Assembly (NCBI GenBank): GCA_016709575.1
Contig: JADJMM010000008.1
Coordinates: 1-64,000, forward strand
Source: Sphingobacteriaceae bacterium
Lineage (GTDB): Bacteria > Bacteroidota > Bacteroidia > B-17B0 > Aurantibacillaceae
Direction of reading: 5' to 3'
DNA: 64,000 nt
In this document: piece after piece, positions 20,425 to 29,071 of the stretch
Numbering within the stretch: position 1 is the stretch's first letter
Layout: each line of letters opens with the position of its first letter
Notes under the pieces: model-generated
Seen by the model: only the letters and a program-made list of their open reading frames with translations
Databases searched by the model: none
What the model was told of the DNA's origin: nothing
Program-made: the position numbers and the translations under genes

Positions 20425-21229
20425 TTCCTTTTTGTTGTTTCTCTATGAGTTTACTTATCGATTTGTAAATCTTTTTTAAGTCGGGATATTTTTTCAGCAA
20501 TTGTAAATGCTGCTTCTGAGTTTTTTGATCGCCTCGTTTTGCAGGACCCGTTTGTGCTCTAACAGGAGAAACCGCCCGTGTTTTTTTAGCAGTTTTTACG
20601 ATGAGAGGAATCAAGTATTCGAAATAATTTTTACCAAGTTCTTTCTCTGTGAATGTATTTGCAGCTGCATACATTGCATTACTGAAGTTACCCGCAATAA
20701 CGGCTGCTAAATGTAATTTAAGGCGCTGCTCTGAATTTAATTTCACCACAGTATTGGAAAACAGTTTCGAAAAACTTTCCATAAAATGTAATGCTTTCGA
20801 ATCACTGGCTTCAATAAAAACCGGAACCTCCGGCCAATAAACACTTTGTCCGAATGTAAAAGTTTGTAAAGGATAAAATACGCCAACATTTTTTGAAGCA
20901 GGTGAAATCATTTTTAAAGGCGCAGTTCCAGAGGTATGAATGACGAAGCCTTTGGTTTTTAATTTCTTTATTTTTGACACAGCAGCCGGAATAGCTGAGT
21001 CAGAAGTACAAATGAAAAACAATTCTGTCTCTTTATTTATTTTTTTCCAATCAGCGGTAATGGCTACTTTAAATTCTTTTTGTAATTGTTTTAATTGAGG
21101 TGTAAGGGTACGGTTGTAAACTGTAATCTCAAAGCGTTTGAAAAAAGATAAATGCGAAACAATATGCCAAGCTATATTACCTGCGCCAATCACTAATACT
21201 TTTATTTTAACGGGCTTTTTAGTTGCCAT
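20411..21229 (-). CDS. Rossmann-like and DUF2520 domain protein
   Basis: 272 residues. The N terminus has a dinucleotide-binding fold with 'VLVIGAGNIAWHIVSHL' (GxGxxxxxH in place of a strict GxGxxG) and a ketopantoate-reductase-like arrangement. The second half ('AAVIAGNFSNAMYAAANTF') is the helical DUF2520 domain. Related proteins are described as NADP-dependent oxidoreductases of unknown substrate. A Lys/Gln-rich insertion around residues 215-235 ('SPVRAQTGPAKRGDQKTQ') interrupts the usual 'PLI..T..N......ALTGP..R.D' motif while keeping 'TGPAKRGD'. It overlaps ccmF by 11 bp. Confidence 0.85.
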   Translation of the reverse strand: MATKKPVKIKVLVIGAGNIAWHIVSHLSFFKRFEITVYNRTLTPQLKQLQKEFKVAITADWKKINKETELFFICTSDSAIPAAVSKIKKLKTKGFVIHTSGTAPLKMISPASKNVGVFYPLQTFTFGQSVYWPEVPVFIEASDSKALHFMESFSKLFSNTVVKLNSEQRLKLHLAAVIAGNFSNAMYAAANTFTEKELGKNYFEYLIPLIVKTAKKTRAVSPVRAQTGPAKRGDQKTQKQHLQLLKKYPDLKKIYKSISKLIEKQQKGNAKL

Positions 21230-23806
21230 TATTTAAGTTTGAAATTTTTAGTTTACGCATCCGTTCTATCATAGCAATAAAAGTACCCAAGGCCATGGTG
21301 ATGCAGCCAATCCATAAAACGTTTATATAAGGAAACATTACAGCTTTCATCACAATAAAATCTTTCGAGTTATTTACTTTTTCGGCCATATTTATTTCCA
21401 CGCTTCCTTCTTCAGGATTTATTTTCCAAAACGAAAACTTTAAACCTAATTCTTCAATTTTATCTACTGTAGGAATTACAATGTTGTTTTGGATGGTGAA
21501 TTTAGGTCGCGCCCAAAATACATTGCCGTTTATATCATAAGCTTTTAAGACTGCAGTCACTTCTAATAAAGAATCGTTCTTTTCGTATTCTTCTTGCGTC
21601 AGATTTGTTTTTAAAGAATCGATAATGATAATCGCTGTGGAAGCTACAATAGTATCTTTTAAATGACCAATATAATTTGTTGGAGTATTAAATTGGTTAC
21701 GATTGGTTGAATCAACAACCGTATTCATGTCCGCAATGGTAACGTGAGTGTAGATATCTCTATTTAAAAAGTGTTTTGTGTCCGGGTCAGCAGCACGGCC
21801 CATTCTTGGATTGTCCTGAATTTTCGGTTCTAATTGAAAAGCGAATTCAGGTTTTCCATTTGTGCCTTTTGTGAAGTAATCAACTTTGAAATAAAAATCT
21901 ATTCCGCGAACTTCTTTTCCTGAATAGGTAACAAGATATGGTCCCATCGGCAAAGTATCCCCTTGCTCTAAATAAATATTTTCTTGTCCGCTAAATCCTT
22001 CACCAAAAGCTTCTACTTTTTTAGCAGCTTTTTGATGTGGAAATTAAAGCGCCGATTAAAATCATGGCAAATCCAATGTGCGCAATGGAAGCCCCCGATT
22101 TAGAAATTTTTCCTTTTAAAATCCGTAACCAATAATCACCATTCGCTAAAACTGCAAATATTCCGGATATAAATAGAAGCGAATAAGAAATTAAGTTCCA
22201 CTTCTGTAATCCATTCGCTTCCGAAAAGTCGTTCAACAAGTAAAGTGGAATAGAACAGGCTAAACCAAATAATACAGATATTACAAACGAGAAACTAAGT
22301 TTTTTATAAAACTCTTTTGAATTTGTTTTCTTGTATTTTAAAAACTGTGCAGCTGCAATTAAAATCATTAATAGTATCGCAAACGGAACGGTCCACATAT
22401 TGTAATCTGCTTTTTCAAGCGGCGCTTTCTTCATACCGAATAATTTGTTCATTACCGGAATTGAAGTGAAGTAAGTAATCACTAAAGCCGATAACAATAA
22501 AACAAATGCCCCTAAAAACATCCAGAACTCACGCGAGTATAATTCTTCTTCGTCTTTTTCTTTAGGGAAATATTTATTGTAACTATAAACAGTCAACCCA
22601 ATACTGGTCAATACCCATATGTAAAACACCGCCGTTTTATGTCCGTATAAAATACTGAAGTAGGTCAATAGAATAGAACCTAAGATGTAAGATGTTCTTA
22701 TCAATGAATTTTCAATTAATAAAACAACACAGATAAAAACAAAAGTTAAAACGTACAATACCAACTGACCTTGCATTCCTAAATCTGTAAATGCATGAAC
22801 CGATGATTCTCCTAAAATTCCGCTACGTGTTAGGAATGTAGAGTAGAGGACCAATAAGAAAGAACCGATTGCTAAAAGATGTGTAGTAAATAATGAACCA
22901 CCTTTGTTTTTATTGACAATCATCACATGTCCTGCCCCTACTAAAACTAACCATGGCACTAATGATGAATTCTCAACCGGATCCCAAGCCCAGAAGCCTC
23001 CGAAACTTAACGCTTCGTATGCCCAAGCCCCACCCATTAAAATACCAACACCTAGAATTAAAATTCCGAAGTAAGTCCACGGTAAAGCAATTTGTTGCCA
23101 CTCGGTATGTTTTTTATTCCATAAACCTGCAATAGCAAATGCAAATGGTGGAAGAGTAGAAGCGAATCCTAAAAATAGAGTAGGTGGATGAATCGTCATC
23201 CAATAATTCATTAATAGTGGATTCAATCCGCGTGGAGTTATTTTTGCTAAGTAATTCGGGTTGTCAATATAACTTTGCACAAAAGGCAAATTCATAAAAT
23301 CCGGATGTTCGCGCAATAATAAAAACGGGGAGGTTCCAATTCTATAATCTCCAACATAAAGACCTAAAATCATACTGGCTAAAAACACTTGTGCTAACGA
23401 GAAGATCGCCATTACAGGTGCTTCCCATTCGTTCTTCAGTGATTTTTTGTAAGATGATGCCAAGTACAACATTCCAAAATGTCCATAAAAGAAAACTACC
23501 TTCTTGTCCTTCCCAAAAACACGACAATATAAAACGCAAAGGCATTTCGTTATTACTATGTTGCCAGGCGTATTGGTATTCGTAATAATGATTCAGTAAC
23601 ATAAAGAACATCGTTCCGATAATTCCTATTACTGCAAATGAGTGCATGTAAAACGAATTACGCGCAAATTTTAAATAGTCTTTATTTTTTGTAGAGAGAT
23701 AAAAACCAATTAAAGCAATTAAAGCTGCTGTAAATGAAAGGACAAGAAAGAAATTCCCGAGTTTGCCTAGCCAGATGTGTTCGCCTATGTATTCTATTTC
23801 TTTCAT
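21219..23806 (-). CDS. ccmF: Cytochrome c maturation haem lyase subunit CcmF (two frameshifts)
   Basis: About 861 residues if two extra bases are removed: one in the T6 run 23443-23448 and one in the T5 run 22029-22033. The pieces are 23342-23806 (N-terminal helices, 'MKEIEYIGEHIWLGKLGNF'), 22021-23472 and 21219-21953 (C-terminal periplasmic domain plus last helix). The haem-handling WWD motif is intact: 'WGGAWAYEALSFGGFWAWDP'. CcmF ligates haem from CcmE to apocytochrome CXXCH motifs in the periplasm. Both corrections restore conserved joins ('LQKSLKNEWEAPVMA' and 'SKAAKKVEAFGEGF'). It is the last gene of ccmBCDEF, and the next gene overlaps its 3' end. Confidence 0.92.
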
Positions 23807-23808
23807 AC

Positions 23809-23883
23809 GGTAAAAGGTGAAAAGTAAAAGGTAAAAAGACTGGTTATAAGAAACTTTTAACCTTTTACCTTTAACCTTTCACT
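23809..23883. repeat. Purine/pyrimidine inverted repeat between ccmE and ccmF
   Basis: The left arm 23809-23838 is built of GGTAAAAGGT/GAAAAGTAAAAGG units, and the right arm 23854-23883 is its near-complement (CTTTTAACCTTTTACC + TTTAACCTTTCAC). The arms flank a 15-bp spacer and could form a long imperfect hairpin in the ccm transcript. Confidence 0.6.
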
Positions 23884-24265
23884 AACTTTGTGGTTTTGTT
23901 TCGTTGTATTTAGATGGGCATTTCATTAGAATGTCGTTGGCATGAAATTGTTCGCCATGCATTTTGCCAATGATTACTATTTGCTCACTGCGTTCAAAAT
24001 CTTGTGGTTTGCTTTTGTGAAGGACCACTTGTTTTTCAACACCTTTATTATCTATCAACGTAAAAATAAATTCATCAGGATTTACTTTCGGATCGTAAAT
24101 TAAAGGTTGTGATTTTTGTAATTTTCCTACAACGTGAAATTCTTTATCAGGATTAGCAATCGCTTCGTTGAAGTCGGCATAGGTGCTTGAGCTTTTTAAG
24201 GACGTTAAGATTACGCCAATCGCCACAGCAATAACTACAATACCTACTATATGAATTTTCTTCAT
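23882..24265 (-). CDS. ccmE: Cytochrome c maturation haem chaperone CcmE, Cys-type
   Basis: 127 residues: one N-terminal membrane anchor (about 5-25) and an OB-fold periplasmic domain ('FHVVGKLQK', 'FTLIDNKGVEKQVVLHKSKP', 'IVIIGKMHGEQFHANDILMKCPSKY'-type strands). The haem attachment site is C116-P-S-K-Y120. Classical proteobacterial CcmE has HxxxY with a covalently binding His; Cys replaces it here, as in the CxxxY group known from archaea and some bacteria. It receives haem from CcmC and passes it to CcmF. The start is 2 bp after the CcmD-like stop. Confidence 0.9.
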   Translation of the reverse strand: MKKIHIVGIVVIAVAIGVILTSLKSSSTYADFNEAIANPDKEFHVVGKLQKSQPLIYDPKVNPDEFIFTLIDNKGVEKQVVLHKSKPQDFERSEQIVIIGKMHGEQFHANDILMKCPSKYNETKPQS

Positions 24266-24267
24266 GA

Positions 24268-24480
24268 CTATTTTTTATTTTTCAGTTCTTCTTCTAATTT
24301 TTTTACTTTTCTATCAATCATAAATAAGTAAACTACAACGCAGCCAAAAATAACAGCAAGAACTGTTATCACAACGTAAATTTTTCCTTCGGCACGCATA
24401 CCATCGGCCATTTGAGGTTCTTGTGCGTTTACAAAAAGTGTTGTAAACAAAAAGAAAAATAAAATCAGTTTCTTAATCAT
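24268..24480 (-). CDS. CcmD-like small membrane protein
   Basis: 70 residues: a signal-like hydrophobic start ending VNAQ, one central membrane helix (about 33-53) and a Lys/Glu-rich cytoplasmic tail ('RKVKKLEEELKNKK'). The size, position between ccmC and ccmE, and topology match CcmD, which helps release holo-CcmE from the CcmC haem-loading complex. The sequence is too short to prove homology. It overlaps the end of ccmC by 8 bp. Confidence 0.7.
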   Translation of the reverse strand: MIKKLILFFFLFTTLFVNAQEPQMADGMRAEGKIYVVITVLAVIFGCVVVYLFMIDRKVKKLEEELKNKK

Positions 24481-25132
24481 TTAATGTGGCTTTTAATTTT
24501 GAGATGCGGTTTTTAATATCAAATATCCAATAGCTAAATAGAATCCAACCAATAACAGCAGGATAAAACACCATTCGCATATTGCTATCTAAATCATATT
24601 TTGCAAAAGCAGGATTGCCACCGTTGCCGGGATGTAATGAATCCGTTAAACGAGGTAATATCATAATGAATACAATTAACATCACGTAAGCGAAAATATT
24701 ATACACCGCTGAAATACGTGCACGTTTTAATTCGTCAGTAATCGAGTTTCTTAAAATAAAATAGGCGAGGTAAATTAAAATGCCAATGGCAACACCGTTA
24801 AGTTTCGGGTCTTGAAAAGTCCAATAAGTGCCCCAAGTGTATTTTGCCCAAAAGCAACCGGTGATAATTCCCGGAATCGCAAAGAAGAATCCTACTTTAG
24901 CAGCATTAAAACTTTTTATTTCATGAATGTTTTTACCCGACAATAAATATTTTATCGCATACCAAATTGAAACGCTCATCATAAATAACATCGCAAACCA
25001 AATAGGTACATGATAGTAAACATTACGAATGGTTTCATTTAAAATATCCAAACGCGGTACGTCGCCTAATAGTCCCTGAAAAATAGTGTAAGTTATTAGA
25101 AGGACGGAAAGTATTTTGTACCAGTTTTTCAT
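24473..25132 (-). CDS. ccmC: Cytochrome c maturation protein CcmC (haem handling)
   Basis: 219 residues with six membrane helices. The WWD-type periplasmic motif appears as 'WGTYWTFQDPKLNGVAI', with flanking His-containing helices ('RNVYYHVPIWFAM' and 'DSLHPGNGGNPAFA'). CcmC presents haem to CcmE for covalent attachment. Length and helix pattern are normal. It lies between ccmB (86 bp upstream, separated by an AT-rich inverted repeat) and the overlapping CcmD-like gene. Confidence 0.92.
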   Translation of the reverse strand: MKNWYKILSVLLITYTIFQGLLGDVPRLDILNETIRNVYYHVPIWFAMLFMMSVSIWYAIKYLLSGKNIHEIKSFNAAKVGFFFAIPGIITGCFWAKYTWGTYWTFQDPKLNGVAIGILIYLAYFILRNSITDELKRARISAVYNIFAYVMLIVFIMILPRLTDSLHPGNGGNPAFAKYDLDSNMRMVFYPAVIGWILFSYWIFDIKNRISKLKATLND

Positions 25133-25135
25133 GTG

Positions 25136-25214
25136 AAGTTTATAGTTTATAGTTTATGGTTTATAGTTTCTTCGGAAGATTTTTCCTATAAACTATCGAC
25201 TATAAACTATCAAC
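25136..25214. repeat. TTTATAG tandem/inverted repeat between ccmB and ccmC
   Basis: 25138-25170 carries four copies of GTTTATAG/GTTTATGG. 25186-25214 carries the complement (CTATAAACTATC twice). The arms can pair around a GC-containing spacer (CTTCGGAAGA). The repeat fills almost the whole ccmB-ccmC gap. Confidence 0.65.
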
Positions 25215-25218
25215 TTTT

Positions 25219-25896
25219 TTAGTCGTTCCAAAGATAAGGAAATAAGAGATTAGCGAGCATAATTACAAACACATTTAGAGCAGCTAATATTAACAAAAAA
25301 TCATAACTGACACCCCAGCTTAAACCATCTATCGCTTGTTTGCTTAAACGGATAGAAACTAATACCATTGGCATCAATACCGGGAAGCTTAAAATGCTCA
25401 TTAAAGCAAAATTGTTATTGGCTTTAGAAGCAATGGCGCTCATTAAACTCAAAACCCCCGCAAATCCGGTTGAAGAAAGGGCTAAAGTGAGAAAAAACAG
25501 ACTGAAATTCTGAATATTTCCGCCAATAAACCAGATATAAAAAAACAAGGTAATTAAGCTAATAACCAGCATTAAAACCATGTTAAAAATGATTTTTGAG
25601 AGGATAAATGCACGGGGTGAATAATAGGTGTAATTAAAGAGTCCCAAACCTTTAGTTTCCTTTAGAAAACTCTTAGAACTCACCGTTACAGAGGCAAATA
25701 ATAGAATGACCCAAAATAAAGCGTTCCATTCGTGTGTATGAATTTTACCTGTAAATGAAAGGGCGCTTATGAAAACAGTAGCCGCCACATAAACCAAAAT
25801 GCCACCCAGACTGGCTTTTTGCCGGAATTCGAGAAGGAATTCTTTTTTTATGAGGGTGTTTATTTGGCTGAAATTCACTGATAACAAAAGTACCAT
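25219..25896 (-). CDS. ccmB: Haem exporter/ABC permease CcmB
   Basis: 225 residues with six membrane helices. It has the CcmB layout: an N-terminal 'LIKKEFLLEFRQKASLGGILVY' (Glu-Phe-Arg near the first helix), a mid-protein 'KETKGLGLFNYTYYSPRAFILSK' and a C-terminal acidic end. CcmB is the membrane subunit of the CcmABCD haem-release complex. No ccmA ATPase gene lies next to it or anywhere in the window; the upstream neighbour is divergent tag. It heads the ccmBCDEF group. Confidence 0.9.
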   Translation of the reverse strand: MVLLLSVNFSQINTLIKKEFLLEFRQKASLGGILVYVAATVFISALSFTGKIHTHEWNALFWVILLFASVTVSSKSFLKETKGLGLFNYTYYSPRAFILSKIIFNMVLMLVISLITLFFYIWFIGGNIQNFSLFFLTLALSSTGFAGVLSLMSAIASKANNNFALMSILSFPVLMPMVLVSIRLSKQAIDGLSWGVSYDFLLILAALNVFVIMLANLLFPYLWND

Positions 25897-25900
25897 TTAA

Positions 25901-25932
25901 TTGATATTTACACGCAAAAACCCTTAAATTTG
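25901..25932 (+). promoter_or_regulatory. Bacteroidota-type promoter for tag
   Basis: TTG at 25901-25903, a 21-bp spacer and TAAATTTG at 25925-25932. It lies 19 bp ahead of the tag start codon in the 55-bp divergent gap with ccmB. Confidence 0.55.
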
Positions 25933-25951
25933 GATACCAAATCCAGTAAAA

Positions 25952-26518
25952 ATGTGTGATTGGCCAATAGGCGATAAATTGATGGAGAAATACCACGACG
26001 AAGAGTGGGGTGTACCTGTTTTAAACGATAAGGTCCATTTTGAATACATAATCCTGGATAGTTTTCAGGCGGGTTTAAGCTGGAAAACAATTTTGCATCG
26101 CAGAAAAGGTTTTAAAAAAGCATTTGCCAATTTCAATTATAAAAAAGTAGCTGCGTTCACTAAAAAAGATGTTGCTAAATTGATGAAAGATGATGGAATT
26201 ATAAAAAATCGTCTTAAAATTGAAGCTTCTGTAACCAACGCGAAATTATTTATGGATATTCAAAAAGAATTCGGAAGTTTTAACCGTTACATCTGGCAAT
26301 TTGTAGGATACAAGCCAGTTCAAAATAAACACAAACACAGTTACGAAGTTCCTGCTACATCACCTGAATCTGATGCAATGGCGAAGGATTTAAAAAAACG
26401 TGGTTTCAAATTTTGCGGCTCAACTATTTGTTACGCATACATGCAAGCAGCTGGAATGGTAAATGATCATTTAGTAAGTTGTCCAAGATATTCTGAACTA
26501 AACAAAACGAAGAAATGA
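25952..26518 (+). CDS. tag: DNA-3-methyladenine glycosylase I
   Basis: 188 residues. The sequence has the TagI pattern: 'CDWP' zinc-ligand start, 'YHDEEWGVPV', 'FQAGLSWKTILHRR' (base-recognition Trp), and the zinc site near the C terminus ('MVNDHLVSCPRY', with Cys and His). It removes 3-methyladenine from DNA to start base excision repair. The canonical N terminus is a few residues longer, but the ATG at 25952 fits the promoter spacing. The stop overlaps the FTCD start by 4 bp (ATGA), so the two are coupled. Confidence 0.93.
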   Translation: MCDWPIGDKLMEKYHDEEWGVPVLNDKVHFEYIILDSFQAGLSWKTILHRRKGFKKAFANFNYKKVAAFTKKDVAKLMKDDGIIKNRLKIEASVTNAKLFMDIQKEFGSFNRYIWQFVGYKPVQNKHKHSYEVPATSPESDAMAKDLKKRGFKFCGSTICYAYMQAAGMVNDHLVSCPRYSELNKTKK

Positions 26519-28190
26519 AAAAATTAATTGAATGCGTTCCTAACTTTAGCGAAGGCCGCGATTTAAACATCATTAAACAAATTACCGACGAAATTGAACA
26601 CGTTGATGGTGTGAAATTATTGAATGTCGATCCGGGTAAAGCTACTAATCGTACTGTTGTTACTTTTGTTGGAGAACCTGATGCTGTTATACAAGCTGCA
26701 TTCTTAGCAATAAAAAAAGCAGGTGAATTAATTGATATGAGCAAACATAAAGGTGAGCATCCACGTATGGGCGCAACTGATGTGTGTCCGTTAATTCCAA
26801 TCAGCAATATCAGCATGGAAGAAACTGCTGAGTTCGCTAAAGAAATTAGCAAAACGTGTTGGTGAAGAATTAAAACTGCCAATCTATTTATACGAAGCAG
26901 CTCAAGCTGATAAAAAAAGAAATAATCTTTCTGTCATTCGTGCCGGGGAATACGAAGGTTTTTCAAAAAATAAAATTACCTGAGTGGAAACCTGATTTTG
27001 GTCCTGCTGAATTTGATGCAAAACGTGGTGCCACAGTTATTGGCGCTCGTGATTTTTTAGTGGCATACAACGTAAATTTAAATACAACTTCAACCCGCCG
27101 TGCGAATGCAATTGCATTTGATGTGCGTGAAGCTGGACGAGTAGTATTAGAGAACGGAAAACCAGTTAAGAATGCAGATGGTAGTTCAAAATCAATTCCG
27201 GGTTCTTTAAAAAGTGTAAAAGCTATTGGTTGGTTTATTGAGGAATATGGCGTTGCTCAAATCTCTATGAACTTAACTAATATCAATATCACACCTGTAC
27301 ATATTGCATTTGACGAAGTTTGTAAAAAAGCTACAGAACGCGGTATTCGTGTTACAGGTTCTGAATTAGTGGGATTAATTCCATTAAAGTCATTATTAGA
27401 TGCTGGAAAATATTTCCTAAAGAAACAACAACGCAGCATTGGTGTGAGCGAAAAAGAATTAATTAAAATCGCTGTTAAATCAATGGGATTAGATGAGCTT
27501 GGTCCGTTTAAACCGGAAGAGCGCATCATTGAATATTTATTAAAAGAAAAGGCAAATACTAAATTGGTAAGCATGACGCTTATTGATTTTGTGGATGAAA
27601 CTGCGAGCGAAAGTCCTGCACCGGGTGGTGGTTCTATTTCTGCTTACGTTGGAAGTTTAGGTGCTTCATTGGCAACCATGGTAGCGAATTTAAGTTCTCA
27701 CAAAAAGGGTTGGGACGAAAGATGGGAAGAGTTTAGTAATTGGGCTGAGAAGGGACAAAAATATAAAGATGAATTATTATATTTGGTGGATAAAGATACT
27801 GCTGCTTTCAATATGATTATGGCAGCATTCGGTTTACCAAAAGCAACTGATGAAGAAAAGAAAATCAGAACACAAGCCATTCAAGACGCCACTAAATTCG
27901 CAATTGAAATTCCATTTAAAGTTATGGAAGCAAGCTATGGAAGTATGGCAGTAATAAAAGCAATGGCGGAAATTGGAAATCCGAATTCAGTTAGTGATGC
28001 AGGTGTTGGTGCTTTATGTGCGCGAAGTGCTGTAATGGGTGCATTTATGAACGTGCGTATTAATGCTGCTGGTTACGATGATAAAAATTACGTGAATGAT
28101 ATTGTAGCTAAAGGAAAGAAAATTGAGAATGATACAATTGCTTTGGAAAAGGAAATTCTGGAGATTGTAAATAAGAAAATTGGAATTTAA
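26515..28190 (+). CDS. ftcD: Bifunctional glutamate formimidoyltransferase/formimidoyltetrahydrofolate cyclodeaminase (two frameshifts)
   Basis: About 557 residues after removing one extra A in 26851-26854 and one extra T in 26959-26963. The pieces read '...FAKEISK' to 'RVGEELKLPIYLYEAAQ' to 'GEYEGFQKIKLPEWKPDFGP'. The N-terminal formiminotransferase domain (about 1-325) starts 'LIECVPNFSEGRD' and has 'KGEHPRMGATDVCP'. The C-terminal helical cyclodeaminase (about 350-557) has 'SESPAPGGGSISAYVGSLG'. The enzyme passes the formimino group of N-formiminoglutamate (histidine breakdown) to tetrahydrofolate and then deaminates it to methenyl-THF. No hut genes are nearby, so it may serve histidine use from a distant locus. 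Confidence 0.92.
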
Positions 28191-28210
28191 CCCTTGACCG
28201 GGATAAAAGA

Positions 28211-29053
28211 ATGAAAAAAATCATAGGTTTATTATTGTTCATTTTGTGTTTCAATGCGAACGCACAAGAAAGAGATTCAAGTAAGATTGGACGTGTAGCT
28301 AAAGACACTATGGCAACGCCAACTTATACTTACGATTTAAACGATCCGTTGGTAGCGCATTACGACTATGTAAAACCTCCTGCAAAAGAAAATTTCATTT
28401 CAAGAGTTAAAGCAGATAGTACATTTGATATTAAAGGCGCCATTAAATTTCCATTTACGGCTTTATTGGCTAATAAAGTTGGTTTTGCTTACGAACGTGT
28501 TTTTAAATATAAATTTTCGTGGGAAATTCAACCGATGTATATTTTTGCGAATCCGCTTTACGATGGGATAACTCAGGAAATTTGGCCGAATATTTCATTT
28601 GAGAACAGCGGTGCTGAAGTAAGAGTTGGATTAAATTTATTAATGGTTCAACCATATCGTTCTAATAAAGAAAAAATCCGTTCGAAAGGGATATTTATTT
28701 CTTACCGATATCAGCATGCTAGTAATGTAGATTTTTCAACGGATGGTAAAGGCGGACAAGCGTATCATTATAATTACAAAGTATCACAAACAAAAAATTT
28801 AATCGGAGTTTTCTTTCGTCACCGCACTATTAATGTGGAGAAGAAAATGGGCTTAGAAAGTTTTTATGAAGTTGGATTTTACACGGGTATAGCACGCACC
28901 GTTTGTTTCTCTTATGCCGGAGCTTATGGCGACGATACTGGTACCCCAATGGAAGTAAAAAGTGTTGGAATGCCAATGGAGAATGGTTTTGTTTTCGCGC
29001 CTGTAATTAGGGTAGGAATGGCCATTCGCTATAATAGCCGCATAAAAAAGTAA
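28211..29053 (+). CDS. Outer-membrane beta-barrel protein, unknown function
   Basis: 280 residues. The signal peptide ends NANAQ. After a linker rich in Asp, Thr and Pro, the sequence alternates hydrophobic and polar residues in short strands ('KVGFAYERVFKYKFSWEIQPMY', 'GIFISYRYQHASNV', 'NLIGVFFRHRTIN') and ends 'VIRVGMAIRYNSRIKK', like an 8- to 12-strand barrel with a short basic tail. It starts 20 bp after FTCD and 18 bp before asnB on the same strand. No family assigned. Confidence 0.65.
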   Translation: MKKIIGLLLFILCFNANAQERDSSKIGRVAKDTMATPTYTYDLNDPLVAHYDYVKPPAKENFISRVKADSTFDIKGAIKFPFTALLANKVGFAYERVFKYKFSWEIQPMYIFANPLYDGITQEIWPNISFENSGAEVRVGLNLLMVQPYRSNKEKIRSKGIFISYRYQHASNVDFSTDGKGGQAYHYNYKVSQTKNLIGVFFRHRTINVEKKMGLESFYEVGFYTGIARTVCFSYAGAYGDDTGTPMEVKSVGMPMENGFVFAPVIRVGMAIRYNSRIKK

Positions 29054-29071
29054 TTTTACCGTTATACAACT

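Noticed and set aside
26424..26882. A 152-codon minus-strand frame over tag and FTCD
   Set aside because: Lies across two conserved plus-strand genes and their overlap; no signal, motif or ribosome site.
26500..28190. Histidine-utilisation operon around the FTCD gene
   Set aside because: No hutH, hutU or hutI is present; neighbours are tag and an outer-membrane protein.
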